DNA of 64,000 nt from Mangifera indica (lineage: Eukaryota > Streptophyta > Magnoliopsida > Sapindales > Anacardiaceae). The notes under the pieces are model-generated. The model saw nothing but the letters and a program-made list of their open reading frames with translations, was not told where the DNA came from and did no database searches. Made by a program: the position numbers and the translations under genes. Below, one piece after another: positions 26,762 through 39,422 of the stretch. Every line of letters starts with the position of its first letter. Position 1 is the first letter of the stretch. The stretch lies in assembly GCF_011075055.1 (NCBI RefSeq), contig NC_058146.1, forward strand, positions 13,842,820 to 13,906,819, written 5' to 3'.

Positions 26762-27149
26762 CCCTTGACTAATAGAATCTAAAGTCAAGGAGCTTGCTGG
26801 TTTTTCCATCATCCAATCCACAACAAATCGAATGAAACCTGGCGAAAAAGAAGTGAACACTTTGCGGAGGCTCTGACAAGACATCTTTGTTTTCCCTCAA
26901 ACCCCCAATCCGCTCTCACTCGCCGCTACTAACGGGGTCTCGGTTGATTTATTAGCCTTATCGTACTACTTTTGCGATTTCTCCTTAGTCTCCTTCTAAT
27001 CCAGTACCCTTTATTCCTCTCCCTTTGGTCAATAAAATCCTATAGCCGACTCCCTATTTCCAACCCAAACTCCATAAAACTCAGGACTTTTGACTCTAAA
27101 AACAAAAACCTTTGCCAAGAGAACTAGAGAGTCTACCCTTTGAATCCAA
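26762..27149 (-). pseudogene. Organellar LSU rRNA-like fragment (probable nuclear mitochondrial insert)
   Basis: A GC-richer block with sharp edges, absent from unit 2 at the same place (about 62255). On the minus strand, about 26955-26900 reads AAATCAACCGAGACCCCGTT and then AGTAGCGGCGAGTGAGAGCG, which is the highly conserved domain I sequence of bacterial-type 23S/26S rRNA. The wording is closer, from memory, to plant mitochondrial 26S than to plastid 23S. The flanking sequence in the block is not protein-coding. I infer a short organelle-to-nucleus transfer after the duplication. Confidence 0.6.
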
Positions 27150-27269
27150 TGGCAATGCTTTTGAAAATGGTGTGTTTATTCATTTATTGAAAGATTTATT
27201 AAAGTCAAAACATCATATGTGTAGATGAATTTTTCCATCTTAAATGTTGAGCTCATGTTTTGAACTTAG

Positions 27270-28370
27270 TTGTGCAAAATTGATTGAAAGAGATTGATGA
27301 AACCATTCACAAAATTAGAGAAAATATCAAGTATGTTAGAGGATCTCAAGTTGGGAAGCACGAATTTTTGGAATGTGTGAACTTATTGTCCTTAAGTTGT
27401 AAGAATGGATTGAAATAAAATGTTCCAACAAGATGAAATTCTACTTATCTTATGTTTGAGAGTTTCGAAAATATATATTGAGCTTACAAGTATAAAAATT
27501 AAAACTTATATTACACAAAACTAGTCGGTTTGTGTTAAGGTCCAATCCACACATTTATATATCACTCACTTTACTCAAGTTTATTAAATATGAGACTCTC
27601 TTTCTTTTTTTTTATTTGAGTTTCTAACACTCTCACTCAAGTACAACTACCTAGGCTGTTAGACTCGCTATTTGACTCAGCCGGTTTTTGGCTGAGTGTA
27701 TTGTCACTTGTATCTAAAAACACTTTAGGTTGTTACACTCGTCATTTGACTCATGTTTTGACACTTTATCGGAAATATATATTGGGTTTATAAGTATAAA
27801 GATTGAAACTCATATTATACAAAATCAATTAACTTGTGTTAAGATCCAATTCACATATTTAAATACCACTTACTTTACTCAAATTTATTAGATGTGATAT
27901 TTTTTTTCATTTTTTTTATTTGAGTTTCCAACAGAGAGTGCTCTTTTTTATCGATGTGCATTTTGTCACTTAGAACTAAGTGACTCACATTATAAGAGTA
28001 GTTCATCTTTAAGTGAATGGGACAGAATTGAGAATATTAGCAATTTGTTGTCAATCTTTTATGACATTTCATATATGTTTTCCGAGACAAATTATCCTAT
28101 AGCAAATTTTTATTTCTCTTATATTTTTATGACTTATGTGACTTTGACAGAAAGTATTGATTCAAAGGATGAGTACATAAGCAAAAATGGCAACTTTCAT
28201 AATGGTAAAGTTCGAGGAATATTGGCATGAATTATATATGATTTTGGCGATTGTTAAGATACTTAACTGCTGATACAAAATTCAATTTGTTGAGTAGAGT
28301 CATAAGAAAATTTATAATGATTGCTCACCACAATTTGCTATCGTGCACGAGGATTTGTTTGATCTTTTTA
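27270..28370 (+). pseudogene. hAT transposase relic on the plus strand, unit 1
   Basis: The plus strand reads LKEIDETIHKIRENIKYVRG, then a damaged NVPTR-NST block (the conserved RWNST motif of hAT transposases) and, after the TRIM-like insertion, LSEWDRIENISNLLSIFYDI and CMFSETNYPIANFYFS-like sequence. It is oriented opposite to the two hAT relics on its left. Stops occur at about 27275 and 27415. The cleaner copy is at 62290-62990. Confidence 0.75.
27463..27933 (-). mobile_element. TRIM-like miniature LTR element inserted in the hAT relic
   Basis: 471 bp flanked by the perfect 5-bp duplication GAGAG (27458-27462 and 27934-27938), absent from the unit 2 hAT copy. Two ~167-bp direct repeats (27463-27629 and 27767-27933) bracket a 137-bp interior with no ORF. 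On the minus strand each repeat begins TGTTGGAAACTC or TGTTAGAAACTC, and the interior ends in a purine tract, GAGTGAGAG, directly before the second repeat, as expected for a polypurine tract. I see no clear tRNA primer-binding site, and the LTR 3' ends do not finish in CA. Confidence 0.7.
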
Positions 28371-28419
28371 GGGAGTTAGTCAAAATGATTTCCCATCAAC
28401 CAAAATTAAATTGCAACTC

Positions 28420-28545
28420 AGTGGGCATTGAGTTTTCCACATAGGAGACTTGGGTTTGAGTCTCCAATCAACAAGTCAGTTGCATGAAATAGCACAAAAC
28501 GATGTGTCATTGCTCTATCATCCCTAACTTTCTGCCCGATCAAGA
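28420..28545 (+). repeat. SINE-like fragment, unit 1
   Basis: Contains CTCAGTGGGC and, about 30 bp later, GGGTTTGAGTC, spaced and worded like the A and B boxes of a tRNA-derived pol III promoter. Same at 63000-63125. No poly-A tail or target duplication was located, so this is tentative. Confidence 0.35.
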
Positions 28546-28559
28546 TTTGAGTCGTACGA

Positions 28560-28930
28560 CTTGTTTAACGACCCGATTACACATTTGATCATATTTTGCC
28601 CACTGGAACTTTGATTTTGATGATTCTTACGTTGATTTGCTCTATATTTCATCTCCTAAGGATTTACATCATCAATATTTCTTAAAAACAACCACAAATC
28701 ATCTAAATTTTTTTATCATCCAAATTTCTTATAAATTCTTTTCTATAGGTTTCTTACATAGCAATTTAATTCTTCTATTTCTATTTCTCTATTAAGATTA
28801 CTATCATCTCCAATTTTTTTAAATGAATTTTGATAGAGAATAACAAAAAGAAATTCAAACATTCATCAAAGGAAAAATCCTCAAGTATGTTTTCCATCTT
28901 AAGCGGAAAATAATTGAAAGCACTGGATTG
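28560..28930. repeat. Dispersed repeat, inverted copy, unit 1
   Basis: Its reverse complement matches about 11040-11321 continued at 16154-16260, and also 52600-52990. The copia-1 element interrupts one of those copies, so the repeat predates it. No ORF. Confidence 0.6.
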
Positions 28931-29450
28931 TCTAAAATCGAATTACTCATACATCTCAGCATAAACAATACATAAATTGAAGTATTAACCTCTCAGTTTT
29001 AATTTTCTAATTCCATGTACCTCTACATAAATTTTCTCTTTCATTTTGCTAATTGTACCTTTTCCTCTCTAGGGCAGAAGTCTGTAGTTGATATTCAAAT
29101 AAATAAAATATAAACTTCTATATTTATGTTATCATGATATCATTGTGTTCTTTTTTGTCTAAGATGTAAGTAAAATTTAAGAAATGGAAATTTGGGTTGT
29201 GAAATGTCATGTTGCTGGGAAATAACATGGATAACTAAATGAGGTTTTGAATGTTAGGTTAGTCATTAAGACAATACGAAAATTGCCGTTCTTTCCGGTA
29301 TTATTCAAAAGATGTGTTTTCGTATTATCTATGTTTCTAGAGAGCATTCCTCAGTTCCTTCCAGTTTTAGCGACTCTCTCTTTTATGGGGCTTGTGCTTC
29401 AGCTTCCGTTTGCACATTTTATACTAGCTAAAGGTATGGAACTTTAATGA
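28931..29450. other. Conserved end block of unit 1
   Basis: Matches 63500-64000. 29247-29447 is open for 66 codons and includes KTIRKLPFFPVLFKRC, a sequence that also survives in unit 2, but I recognise no family and the start codon is not conserved in any telling way. It may be an exon fragment or chance. Confidence 0.35.
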
Positions 29451-29639
29451 AAAATACAATTTGTTGAATCAGGCTGACGTGTTTAGTCCTTGAGTCTGAT
29501 TTAGATTGAATTCATGGTTTGATTTGAATGAGTTGATTTTGAATTATAACTCTAGTTAAGTTTGTTCAGTTTGAGATTGACACATTCATTTATTCAATAA
29601 TATTATTTATTTTGGTGAGAATATTGTTTGTTTTGCTAA

Positions 29640-30800
29640 CAACCATGATAACACATCTCTTCAGATATATGTAAACCCTTAGAAGGAATATAGATTTGAA
29701 AAGACATGTTGATTTCAAAATTCTATCAACATACATGCGATAGAATATAAATTAACATGCAACATGATATAAACATCTCAAGCAGCATGCAAAAAGGTGT
29801 CTAATATACCAAACTAGATAACCTCATATTTATAAAATCATAAGCTCTTACATTAGTCTAAGGACATCAATTCCCATATAACCAAAATGTGCAATACAAA
29901 TCCATTAACATATCATCTCATAAAATCAAGCTATTCCAATATTCCGGCATGTTTAGAAAATGCCCAAAACATGTTCCTTTAAAAATTTTTCTCTGACTTA
30001 TATTAAGGCTAGAGCTAATCCTTGTAACTACATCTAAGTTCGCTCTAACAATCACTTAGCCTCGAAATCTGTGTACAATGTGAAACCTATACTCACCATC
30101 TCACTCGCTGACAAAGAATTTTTGAAATGAATTACAAAAGAAAACAACTAAGTAAAAAAAGAACTAATTAAAAAAAACAATTTAAAACACAAATTTAAAA
30201 ACAATTAAAAATTTAAAAAAATTGGTTGGCTAGCCAACCAAGTACCCGGCCAACTAGAATTTCTTTGAAAAATTGGTTAGTTGGCTAGCCAAACACTTGA
30301 CCAACTGATTTTTTAAAAAATAAATTAATTAACTGAGTATTTGGTTAGTTGGCCAATCACCTGGCCAACCTTCCTACCATAGAAATAATTGAAAAATTGA
30401 CCTTTTTATGTCATTTCACCTCCAAATCATGCATCTTAAATATTTTTCCAACTCACATGCATCATTTATACCAACCAAAAATTTTTTCAATATAATAAGA
30501 TCAAATATAAAAAAACTCAAATCAACCTAACAAAAAACTAAGCAAATCTATAAAATTTTAAACCAAAACTCACATCATTTGACTTTTTTAAGTGTTTAAG
30601 CTAAAAATCAGCGAAGATGATGAAAACCCGCCGGTGAAACGTGTCCAAAGGGATGAAAACATGGCTGTCAATGATCGAACAATGTTAGTAATGACTACTT
30701 GGTTGATCTATCCACAATCTATCCACAACGGAACGATGACGACTTGGTTATTTGGCAATGGTGGTGAGTTTTATGTCTTGGTTAGGTGAATAGAAATCCT
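29640..30800. mobile_element. Relic related to the 5.3-kb long-TIR element
   Basis: Matches in order several parts of 58820-60620: around AAACATGTT (29965 / 58829), AAATCTGTG (30067 / 59858), the GGTTGGC minisatellite (30221 / 60046), AAATCATGCAT (30424 / 60294) and a diverged start of the right TIR (about 30575 / 60580). It lacks the left half. Located between the two duplication units. Confidence 0.5.
30221..30385. repeat. Minisatellite with GGTTGGC...GCCAACC palindromic units
   Basis: Units begin at 30221, 30272 and 30340, the first step being 51 bp, the same period as the array at 60046-60236. Each unit contains inverted GGTTGGC / GCCAACC halves and could form a small hairpin. Confidence 0.6.
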
Positions 30801-30858
30801 AAAGATATTTTAGATATTTTATATTTTAAACTATATATGTATAATAGAAGAATAAATA

Positions 30859-30884
30859 CATATATATATATATATATATATATA
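30859..30884. repeat. (TA)n microsatellite
   Basis: An uninterrupted run of TA dinucleotides. Confidence 0.9.
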
Positions 30885-31334
30885 AAAGAAAAAAAAGTGA
30901 CTATTTTAATTAATAATCTATTTTATTGCCTCTTTTAATTTCTTTGTCAGCAAAAGTTGCCTTCTTTTACCGGCCCAACAACTTTAAAAATCTAGCCTGG
31001 CCAGATTTGGATCAGCAAATTCTATATAATACAGTGCCACCTGCAAACCATATTATTCATTTTTCCAATGTGGGAGTGGTTTTTCATGGCTTGGAACATA
31101 CTGTAGTATTATTATTCCTTTTGAAAACAATAAAATTTTCCACAGAGTATGGAGTATCGAATTAGGTATATTGATTATTTGTTATAATGGGATTGGGTAA
31201 TTTTAAATTTGGATAAAATAAAACTTAATCATATAATTATATATTATATGTATATCTAATTATATATTTAAAATTATGTGAACATAATATTACTCCACAA
31301 CATTTTTTGTAATTTTAAATGTGTTTGTATACCA
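30885..31334. other. Inter-unit spacer
   Basis: Open for 79 codons on the plus strand at 30926-31165, but with no recognisable domain and no counterpart in unit 1. Otherwise AT-rich and featureless. Confidence 0.35.
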
Positions 31335-33456
31335 CGATAATTACATCTTAACTTCTTAAAATTATCATAATACATTTGTGATCATGCGAAATGATGCAGC
31401 ATTCTGGAGTATATTACAATACAATACAATACATGACAACTATTAAAAATGGTAAAAAAAAAAATGTTTTTATACATTAAGCTTCTTAATGGTAAAAAGA
31501 TTACGAAGATTTGTTCAGTTCTCTTATTTTTAATTTCTTCCAATTGATTTTGTAATATTTTTGCTTTACTCGGACTTTCTTTTGTGTTACCACTGTTCAA
31601 AGTAAATGATGCCCATGCCATGAATTTCTTTGTGTATCGCATTTTCCCTGTGAAATAACCATTTGTGGTAACTTACACGAAAACTATACCCATACAAAAT
31701 GTAGCTGAACGGACTAATCAAACCAGCAATATGTAAAACTGCACGTGCACTGTAGATGCTGACACTCTTGTAGTTTAGCCAAGATGTAATTGCAAAACAA
31801 TTATCCCAAAAGGAGTACCTTAATGTCATTTTAAATATGAGCAATACTATATATATACATTTTTACGTATATAAATAAGTATATAAATGATATGTTATTA
31901 TATGATCTATGTTATTTTATTATTAATTCAAAATCACTCAATCACATAATGATACATCATGTATGTATCTATTTATGTATTTAAAAGTGTATACGCATAG
32001 TTTGTTGTTCAAATATAACCACCCAAAGTCACTATCTAGTCCCAACTATGCATTAACACTTAATTCTATTGTACTGTTGAAGGTTCACTCTCAAAATAGG
32101 CTTCTAGACATTGTGAGCATCATCAAAACCCTTTTAGAGTGGGGTGCATATGAATGAAGTCTAATTTGAACTCTCCTTGGCTCAAATTCATTTTGAATAA
32201 AAACAGTTTTGTTCAAGTTTGTCAAATCAAAATTAAGGATGGTTTAAGTTTAGCTTAAAGAAAAATGATTTGACTTGAGTTTGGTTGGAGTTCAGCTTGA
32301 GTTTATAATTCGAATTTATAATTCAAATATATCACTTGCTATCAAAACAACGTCTTTTCATCTAATAATAGATAAAACGATATCGTTTTAATAATTTTTT
32401 AACATAATTCAAATCAAACTATAAACTAAGCTCGAATAGAATTGAATCATTTAATAACTTGTGAGCTAAATCAAGTTAAACTTTTTCTAACTTGAGTTTG
32501 GCCTGACTTGAATTTGATTTGAATTCAAACTAAATAAATTGAAGTCGAATCAAATTGAATTGAACGAACTGTTTCAGTTTAGGTCCAACCATACTCTTAG
32601 ATTCCCCCTTCTACAAAGTTGCAGTCCATTAATATATTTCCTCATCTTAAAGAACATAACTCAATTATCCTTTCTTCACTTCTCTCCCTCTCTCCTCTAC
32701 ACTAATCAAAATTACTCCACGTTAGTATTATCACATCGGAGGAGAAAAAAAAGAGAAGAAAAGAAATTTTTTTTACGAACATGTGATGGTGAACTTCCCA
32801 AGAGGAAGAGACTTAATTGAATTTCCTTTTGACAATGAATGAAATCACCAAATACATCTTTAATATCTAAAATAATAATAGTGTGATATAAGATTTTATC
32901 TATTAAGTTATATTAATAATTATATATTTAATTTTGAATTAAATTTAAATTGGTCAAAGATATTATAAAAAGTTTACTGATGAGATAAACAGTATTACCA
33001 ACAGGATAAATGGTATTGTCATATAATGATTCAAACCAAACTTCAATCAAGTTATTAAATTGAAACTTTAGCTTACATTCAATTCAAATTAAAACGAATG
33101 TTAATTTAAATCAAGCTAATTCAGTTCGAGTCTACCTCTATAATTGCGTATCAATTATTATGAAAAGAAATAATAATAAAAATATGGGTGTTTTAGTCAT
33201 TTAAACATAAATGTAATTTGATGCCAAAAATATTTTGACATAATTTTATATTAAAAGCTTACTAATCAAATACAAGTCAGTCCTTCAATATATATTAATC
33301 CAACAGCATATCATCACTCTCATCAAATTAATTTGTTGCGTTTCCATTTTTCTTTTTATAGTAATTTTATGAAACTATTTGTTTATTTCTCCCAATTTTA
33401 TCAGATTATATCGAGACCTTCACATATTATTAGAGATTTGAGTTTGTGGAACAATA
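31335..33456. other. 5' flank of TPS2 pseudogene
   Basis: Matches the TPS1 upstream block. The ~830 bp next to the TPS1 start, with its TATA box, are missing: sequence around 33385 (TTTGTTTA) joins directly to that equivalent to 4577 (TCTCCCAATTTTATC). A minus-strand open stretch at 31382-31642 (starting MRYTKKFMAWASF) is unrecognised and is broken in unit 1. Confidence 0.6.
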
Positions 33457-33812
33457 ATGGCTTTCTGCATTGCTTCAACCGCTCGTGTAGTTTCTTCCAT
33501 CTCTGTTTGTCAAAACCGTAGAGTGTTACTCATCTCTAAAAGACCTACTAGCAGAATTACTGCACAGAAGCGGGTCCGGTGCAGTGCTAGCACAGAACTT
33601 AATGCTTCAACGGCTGTTAGGCGATCAGGGAATTACCAACCTTGCATTTGGGACGAAAGTCACCTGCTATCCTTGACCAATGAGTACATGGTAGCTATCT
33701 AGTCGTAATCTTCTTTTACTAAATTATTGTTATGTCTTGTTCTGTAGAATAATACAAAATTTAAACTCTGCATCAGAAAGATACATGTTCAGTGGAATAG
33801 TATAAAATTTAA

Positions 33813-34121
<309 letters not shown>

Positions 34122-34246
34122 TAAATCAGAAAAAAAAAAAAGAACAATTATCATTGTAATCTATATATAACAAGTTTTTTCTTGAGTGCAGAAGTTTTTA
34201 GTGGTTTTAAGGACTTGACTGGCAGTTTCAAGGCATGCCTTGGTGA

Positions 34247-34567
<321 letters not shown>

Positions 34568-34652
34568 TAAGTAAAGTCCCTCCTCTACGTCTAGTTCGAA
34601 TGATTTCATAATAATTTCATAATTTTTGTTTTTTCTTCAACTTTGCTTATGA

Positions 34653-34814
<162 letters not shown>

Positions 34815-35410
34815 TAGGATGTCTATGGCACCTTACCCGAACTTGAGCTTTTGAGTGACACCATTAAAAGGTTGACGGAAAAAAAAAAAAAAAATCTTGT
34901 TCTCGGAAATATGTAACTAAATATTTTTTAGAAACTTCTCCCAATGTTTCTTTTTTTGGTTTCAGATGGGATATTAAAGCAATGAAACAGCTTCCAAGCT
35001 ACATGAAAATAAGTTATGTTGCGCTTTACAACTATATCAATGAAATGGCTTATCACATTCTCAAAGAACAAGATTTAGACGTCATAGAACATCCAATGAA
35101 AATAGTAAACATGAGTTATTCCTTTGTATTAATTTATAGTTAATTCTGAATTTTTTCTCAAGGTATATGATGCCATGTACATTGATCAGTGGGAGGATAT
35201 AGCAGAAGCACAGATCGTGGAGGCAAGATGGTTCCACAGTCAGTATAAACCAACCCTAGAAGAATACATGGAAAATGCATATGTATCGGTTACAGGCCCT
35301 GCAATATCAACTTTGGCTTACTTGTCTGCTGCAAATCCAATTGTGGAAAAGGAAGTAGAATTCATTGGGAACCATCCACCTTTAGTAAAATTGGCATCTA
35401 TGGCTTTCCG

Positions 35411-35812
35411 TGTCAGTTTTTTTTCTTCTTACTTGTAACCGCTTCATGCAGTTACTAAGCAATTACCACTTCATGGTTTAATAGTCTGTAACTCCCATGC
35501 ATTATGGTTTGTAACTCACATGCCATAACTCCACACTTTGCGTTGCATTCTTGATGGTAGAATGCTTTTTAAGGCTATAAATAGGGTCCCTGGGTGAGCT
35601 TTTTCTACACTTGAAAACATACACCATTATATGAGAAAAAGAGATCACCTGGAAGACGAAACTTGCAAGCAATTTCCAGAGGATTATACTGCATCAAATC
35701 GTCAAGCAATGGCTGGAGGTTAATGTTTAATATTCCGCATATTAATTTTGGTTTCTATCTTGCATACTCAGTATATATATGCTTAGATAGAGACCATATA
35801 CATGTTCTAACA
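35411..35812 (+). repeat. 5' LTR of copia-4
   Basis: Contains a TATA box TATAAATAGG at 35576-35585. Near-identical to 41468-41866. Confidence 0.96.
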
Positions 35813-35826
35813 TTTGGTATCAGAGC

Positions 35827-37095
35827 TATTTTATGCCTCTGCCTTGCTTTGATTTGTATAACATTCAAAATTTTTGTTATCCCGAATTTCTTTAGAAAGA
35901 GAAAGTTGGTTGTTGGCATTTTTTGAATAAAATTTTTATTTAGATGAATTCTACATCAAAAACTGAGAATTTTGATATATGGAACGTCAAAATCAGAGTT
36001 TTGTAGGCTGATTTAGAGTGCAAAATGTATACGGGTCTGAAACCGGGTCTATCGACCCAAATCTTGACCCGACTAGAGGTCAGGGACGATCTTCAGATGA
36101 CATGTCATTTGCTTTTGGTTTGTGCAGATGACATGTCATACCCATCACTTCTGTCTCTTTTGTTATGCACTGCCAGTCGACATGACATCTGCATTCATCT
36201 CCAACGGATGACATGTCGTTCATCTACTTTATTAAAATTTAGAAGTTTCCTTCAGTCTCGTGTCTTGAACCCAGGCCATAGGGCACAAGGTTCTGAGTGA
36301 GACACTTGCCGCTCATCCAATTTCATTTTCGTTGAGAATTTGGGATATCGTACATTGTTATATGCTTTAGTTTTAGTTTTCATAAAATTCTAATTTGCTG
36401 GAACCCTTTACCATCCTCTGCCATGAATAATAACTTTGTTAGGGTTAAGTTTGAATATTTTTGGCCTTAATAAAATATATTTTTTTATAATATGTGATTG
36501 CCAAAATTATTATTATTAATTTTAATTGAATAATTTAAGTTTCATTTATCCAATTTTTAGTGTTTATTAAATAATTTAATATTATTTATATGATTAATTT
36601 TATGCATAATTTTGGTTTAATTGAAATTATACTTTAAATAATTTCTTAAGGATTATATGCATAAAATTAAATGTCATGTGATTAGTATAATATTTGATTG
36701 ATCATAGAGTAGTCACAGCATCTTTGATTATATCAAAGTTATACATTAAGTATCCTAGGATCACATTTAATTATATGACATCAATTGTAATTAATCAATA
36801 TAAGTATGATAAATTTTATCCCACAGGAATTTTTATTATATTTATATGATTAATTAGGATGAAATAATAAATTATTTTTCTTAATCTACCTACAGGAATT
36901 AAGAAAAGGAATATAATTTGACAATTTTATCATACGGTTTATATATTTGTATATAAACCTATTTAAATTAAAAACTTAGCCCACAGGCAGTTTTTATGTT
37001 ATATGGTTTATATATTTAAAGCATGTTTATACATTGGTAGAACATGATATTAATTTTGATAGCTTCAAATTTAGTGACTTAAGCGTGTATGTTAA
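35827..37095 (+). other. Untranslated leader of copia-4
   Basis: About 1.27 kb between PBS and gag without a credible gene. Around 36090-36225 the octamer GACATGTC recurs three times and related ATGACATG strings more often, possibly part of RNA packaging or dimerisation structure; that is inference. The 91-codon ORF at 36025-36300 has no recognisable domain. Confidence 0.55.
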
Positions 37096-38620
37096 TATTT
37101 ATTTGCAGTTATTCAACCTGTGAATTTCTCTGATAATGTATGTGATGTTCCTATTTTGAGTGGTGACAATTATAAAATTTGGAAAGAGAGAATTCTTCTC
37201 CAATTAGGGTGTATGGACATTGATTATGCTATTAGGAAGGATGAACCACCTACAGCTACAGAAACTAGCACTCAGAATGAAATTGCCCTGTATGAGCATT
37301 GGGAGCAATCTAATCGCTTGAGTATGATGTTCATCAGGACACGTATATCTACTTGTATTCGTGGTTCAATCCCTGAGTGTAATAATGTCAGGCAATTACT
37401 GAAGGTTATTGATGAACAGTTTGAGTCTTCAGATAAAACACTTGCCAGCACTCTAATAACAAAGTTTACATCAATGAAGCTCATTAGTGTTAAAGGTGTG
37501 CGTGAGCACATCATGCAAATGAGGGATATTGCGGCTCAACTTAAGGCTCTTGAGATTGAGATGTCTGAACCTTTCCTAGTGTATTTCATTCTAAATTCTC
37601 TTCCACAACAATACGGACCCTTCAAAATCTCTTATAACACACATAAGGAAAAATGGTCAATCAATGAACTTCTAACCATGTGTGTTCAAGAGGAAGGAAG
37701 GTTGTTGATTGAAATGAATGAAAGTGCACATATGGTTACACAAGGGAAGAAGAAGAAGAACCAAGCTAAGTATAAGGGAAAGGATAAAATATTCAATCAG
37801 CCCGAATTTAAGAAGGAATCCAAATGTTTTTTCTGTAAAAAGAAAGGACATGTCAAAAAGGATTGCATTAAGTTTAAAGCTTGGCTTGAAAAGAAAGGTA
37901 ATCCAATCTCACTTGTATGTTATGAATCTAATATGGTTGATATTTGTCATAACACTTGGTGGATTGATTCTGGTTCTACAATCCATATTTCAAATACCTT
38001 GCAGGGCTTTCTAAACCAAAGGAAGTCAATGGCCAGTGAACATAGCATCTATTCAGGAAATAAGATGCGTTCACATATGGAAGCGGTCGGAACGTGCAGA
38101 TTAGTTTTAGATTCTGGTTTTGTTTTGGATTTAGAGCGAACCTTTTATATTCCAAGTTTCTCTAGAAACTTGATTTCTGTTTCAAGACTTGTACCCTTTG
38201 GATTTTCCTTTACATTTAATGAAACTGCATTTAGTTTGATTTATAAATTTGCAGTTGTGGGAAATGGTACATTGTCTGACGGTTTGTTCCGAATTCATTT
38301 ACAAAACAATGTTTCATTTAATTTGATGAATGTTCAATATAATGTTGGTATTAAAAGAAGTGTTATGAATGAAAATTCTTCTATATTGTGGCATCGGAGA
38401 TTGGGACATATCTTCATAGAAAGAATTAAAAGGTTAGTGAATGATGAAGTACTAGATACTCTAGATTTTACTGACTTTGATACTTGTGTGGATTGTATAA
38501 AGGGAAAACAAACCAACAAGTCAAAGAAAGGTGCCAAGAGGAGTTCAGACATATTAGAAATCATACATACAGATATTTGTTGTCCTGATATGGACGTTTA
38601 TGGTCAAAAATACATCATCT
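37096..38620 (+). pseudogene. copia-4 gag, protease and integrase N-terminus
   Basis: An open frame of about 508 codons. Order: Gag N-terminus with ILSGDNYKIWKERILLQLGC (from 37153), UBN2-type core ending SLPQQYGPF, a Lys-rich linker, zinc knuckle CFFCKKKGHVKKDC (37828-37869), protease WWIDSGSTIHIS (37960-37995), pre-integrase WHRRLGH (38389-38409) with CVDC as the second half of the HHCC zinc site, and the first integrase Asp (IHTDICC). No ATG precedes the conserved start in frame, so the initiator has probably been lost. Frame is lost near 38612 in the integrase core. Confidence 0.92.
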
Positions 38621-39422
38621 CATTTTTTATGATTATTCACGATACATGTATCTCTACATGCTCCATAACAAAAATGAAGCATTAGATGCCTTTAAGGTTT
38701 TCAAGGCAGAAGTAGAGAAACAATCTGGAAAACAAATTAAAATCGTGAGATCAGATAAAGGTGGAGAATATTATGGTAAATACACTCATGATGGACAAGC
38801 ACCTGGTCCATTTGCAAGGTTTCTTGAAGAAAATGGGATTGTTGCCCAATACACTATGTTTGGTTTTCCAGACCAAAATGGTGTAGCGGAAAGAAGAAAC
38901 CGAACTCTATTGGACATGGTACGGAGTATGCTTAGAAGCTCCAAACTTCCTAAATCACTGTAGGTAGAAGCTCTTAAAACGACAGTGTATATATTGAACC
39001 GAGTTCTAACAAAGGTTGTTTCTAAAACACCATTTGAGTTATTTAAAGGTTGGAAACCGAGTTTGCGACATATACGCGTTTGGGGATGCCCATCTGAAGT
39101 AAGAGTTTATAATCCACATGAGAAGAAATTAGACCCAAAGACTATAAGTGGTTATTTCATTGGATATGCCGAAAAGTCTAAGGGTTATAGGTTTTATTGT
39201 CCATTACATAGCACTAGAATAGTGGAATCTCGAAATGCAAAATTCCTTGAAAATGACTTAATCAGTGGGAGCGATCAATCTCAGGATTTTGAGAAAGATC
39301 ATTCAGATACTCAACCACCATTTCGAGTAATAGATTGGTTGTTATTTACAACACCCTTCAAGTTCAAATGGATGTTGAACAACCAATTAATGAAGTTCCA
39401 TAAGTTACTGATAATACTCTAG
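38621..39422 (+). pseudogene. copia-4 integrase core and C-terminus
   Basis: Continues in a new frame with the second catalytic Asp (VRSDKGGEYYGKY, from 38745) and Glu (QNGVAERRNRT, 38875-38907). A TAG at 38961-38963 stands where the family has Trp. The C-terminal GCPSEVRVYNP block and YFIGY motif follow to about 39200. Confidence 0.9.

Noticed and set aside
28420..28545. A functional tRNA gene
   Set aside because: Only A- and B-box-like strings are present; no cloverleaf or acceptor stem can be formed, so it was kept as a weak SINE-like call.
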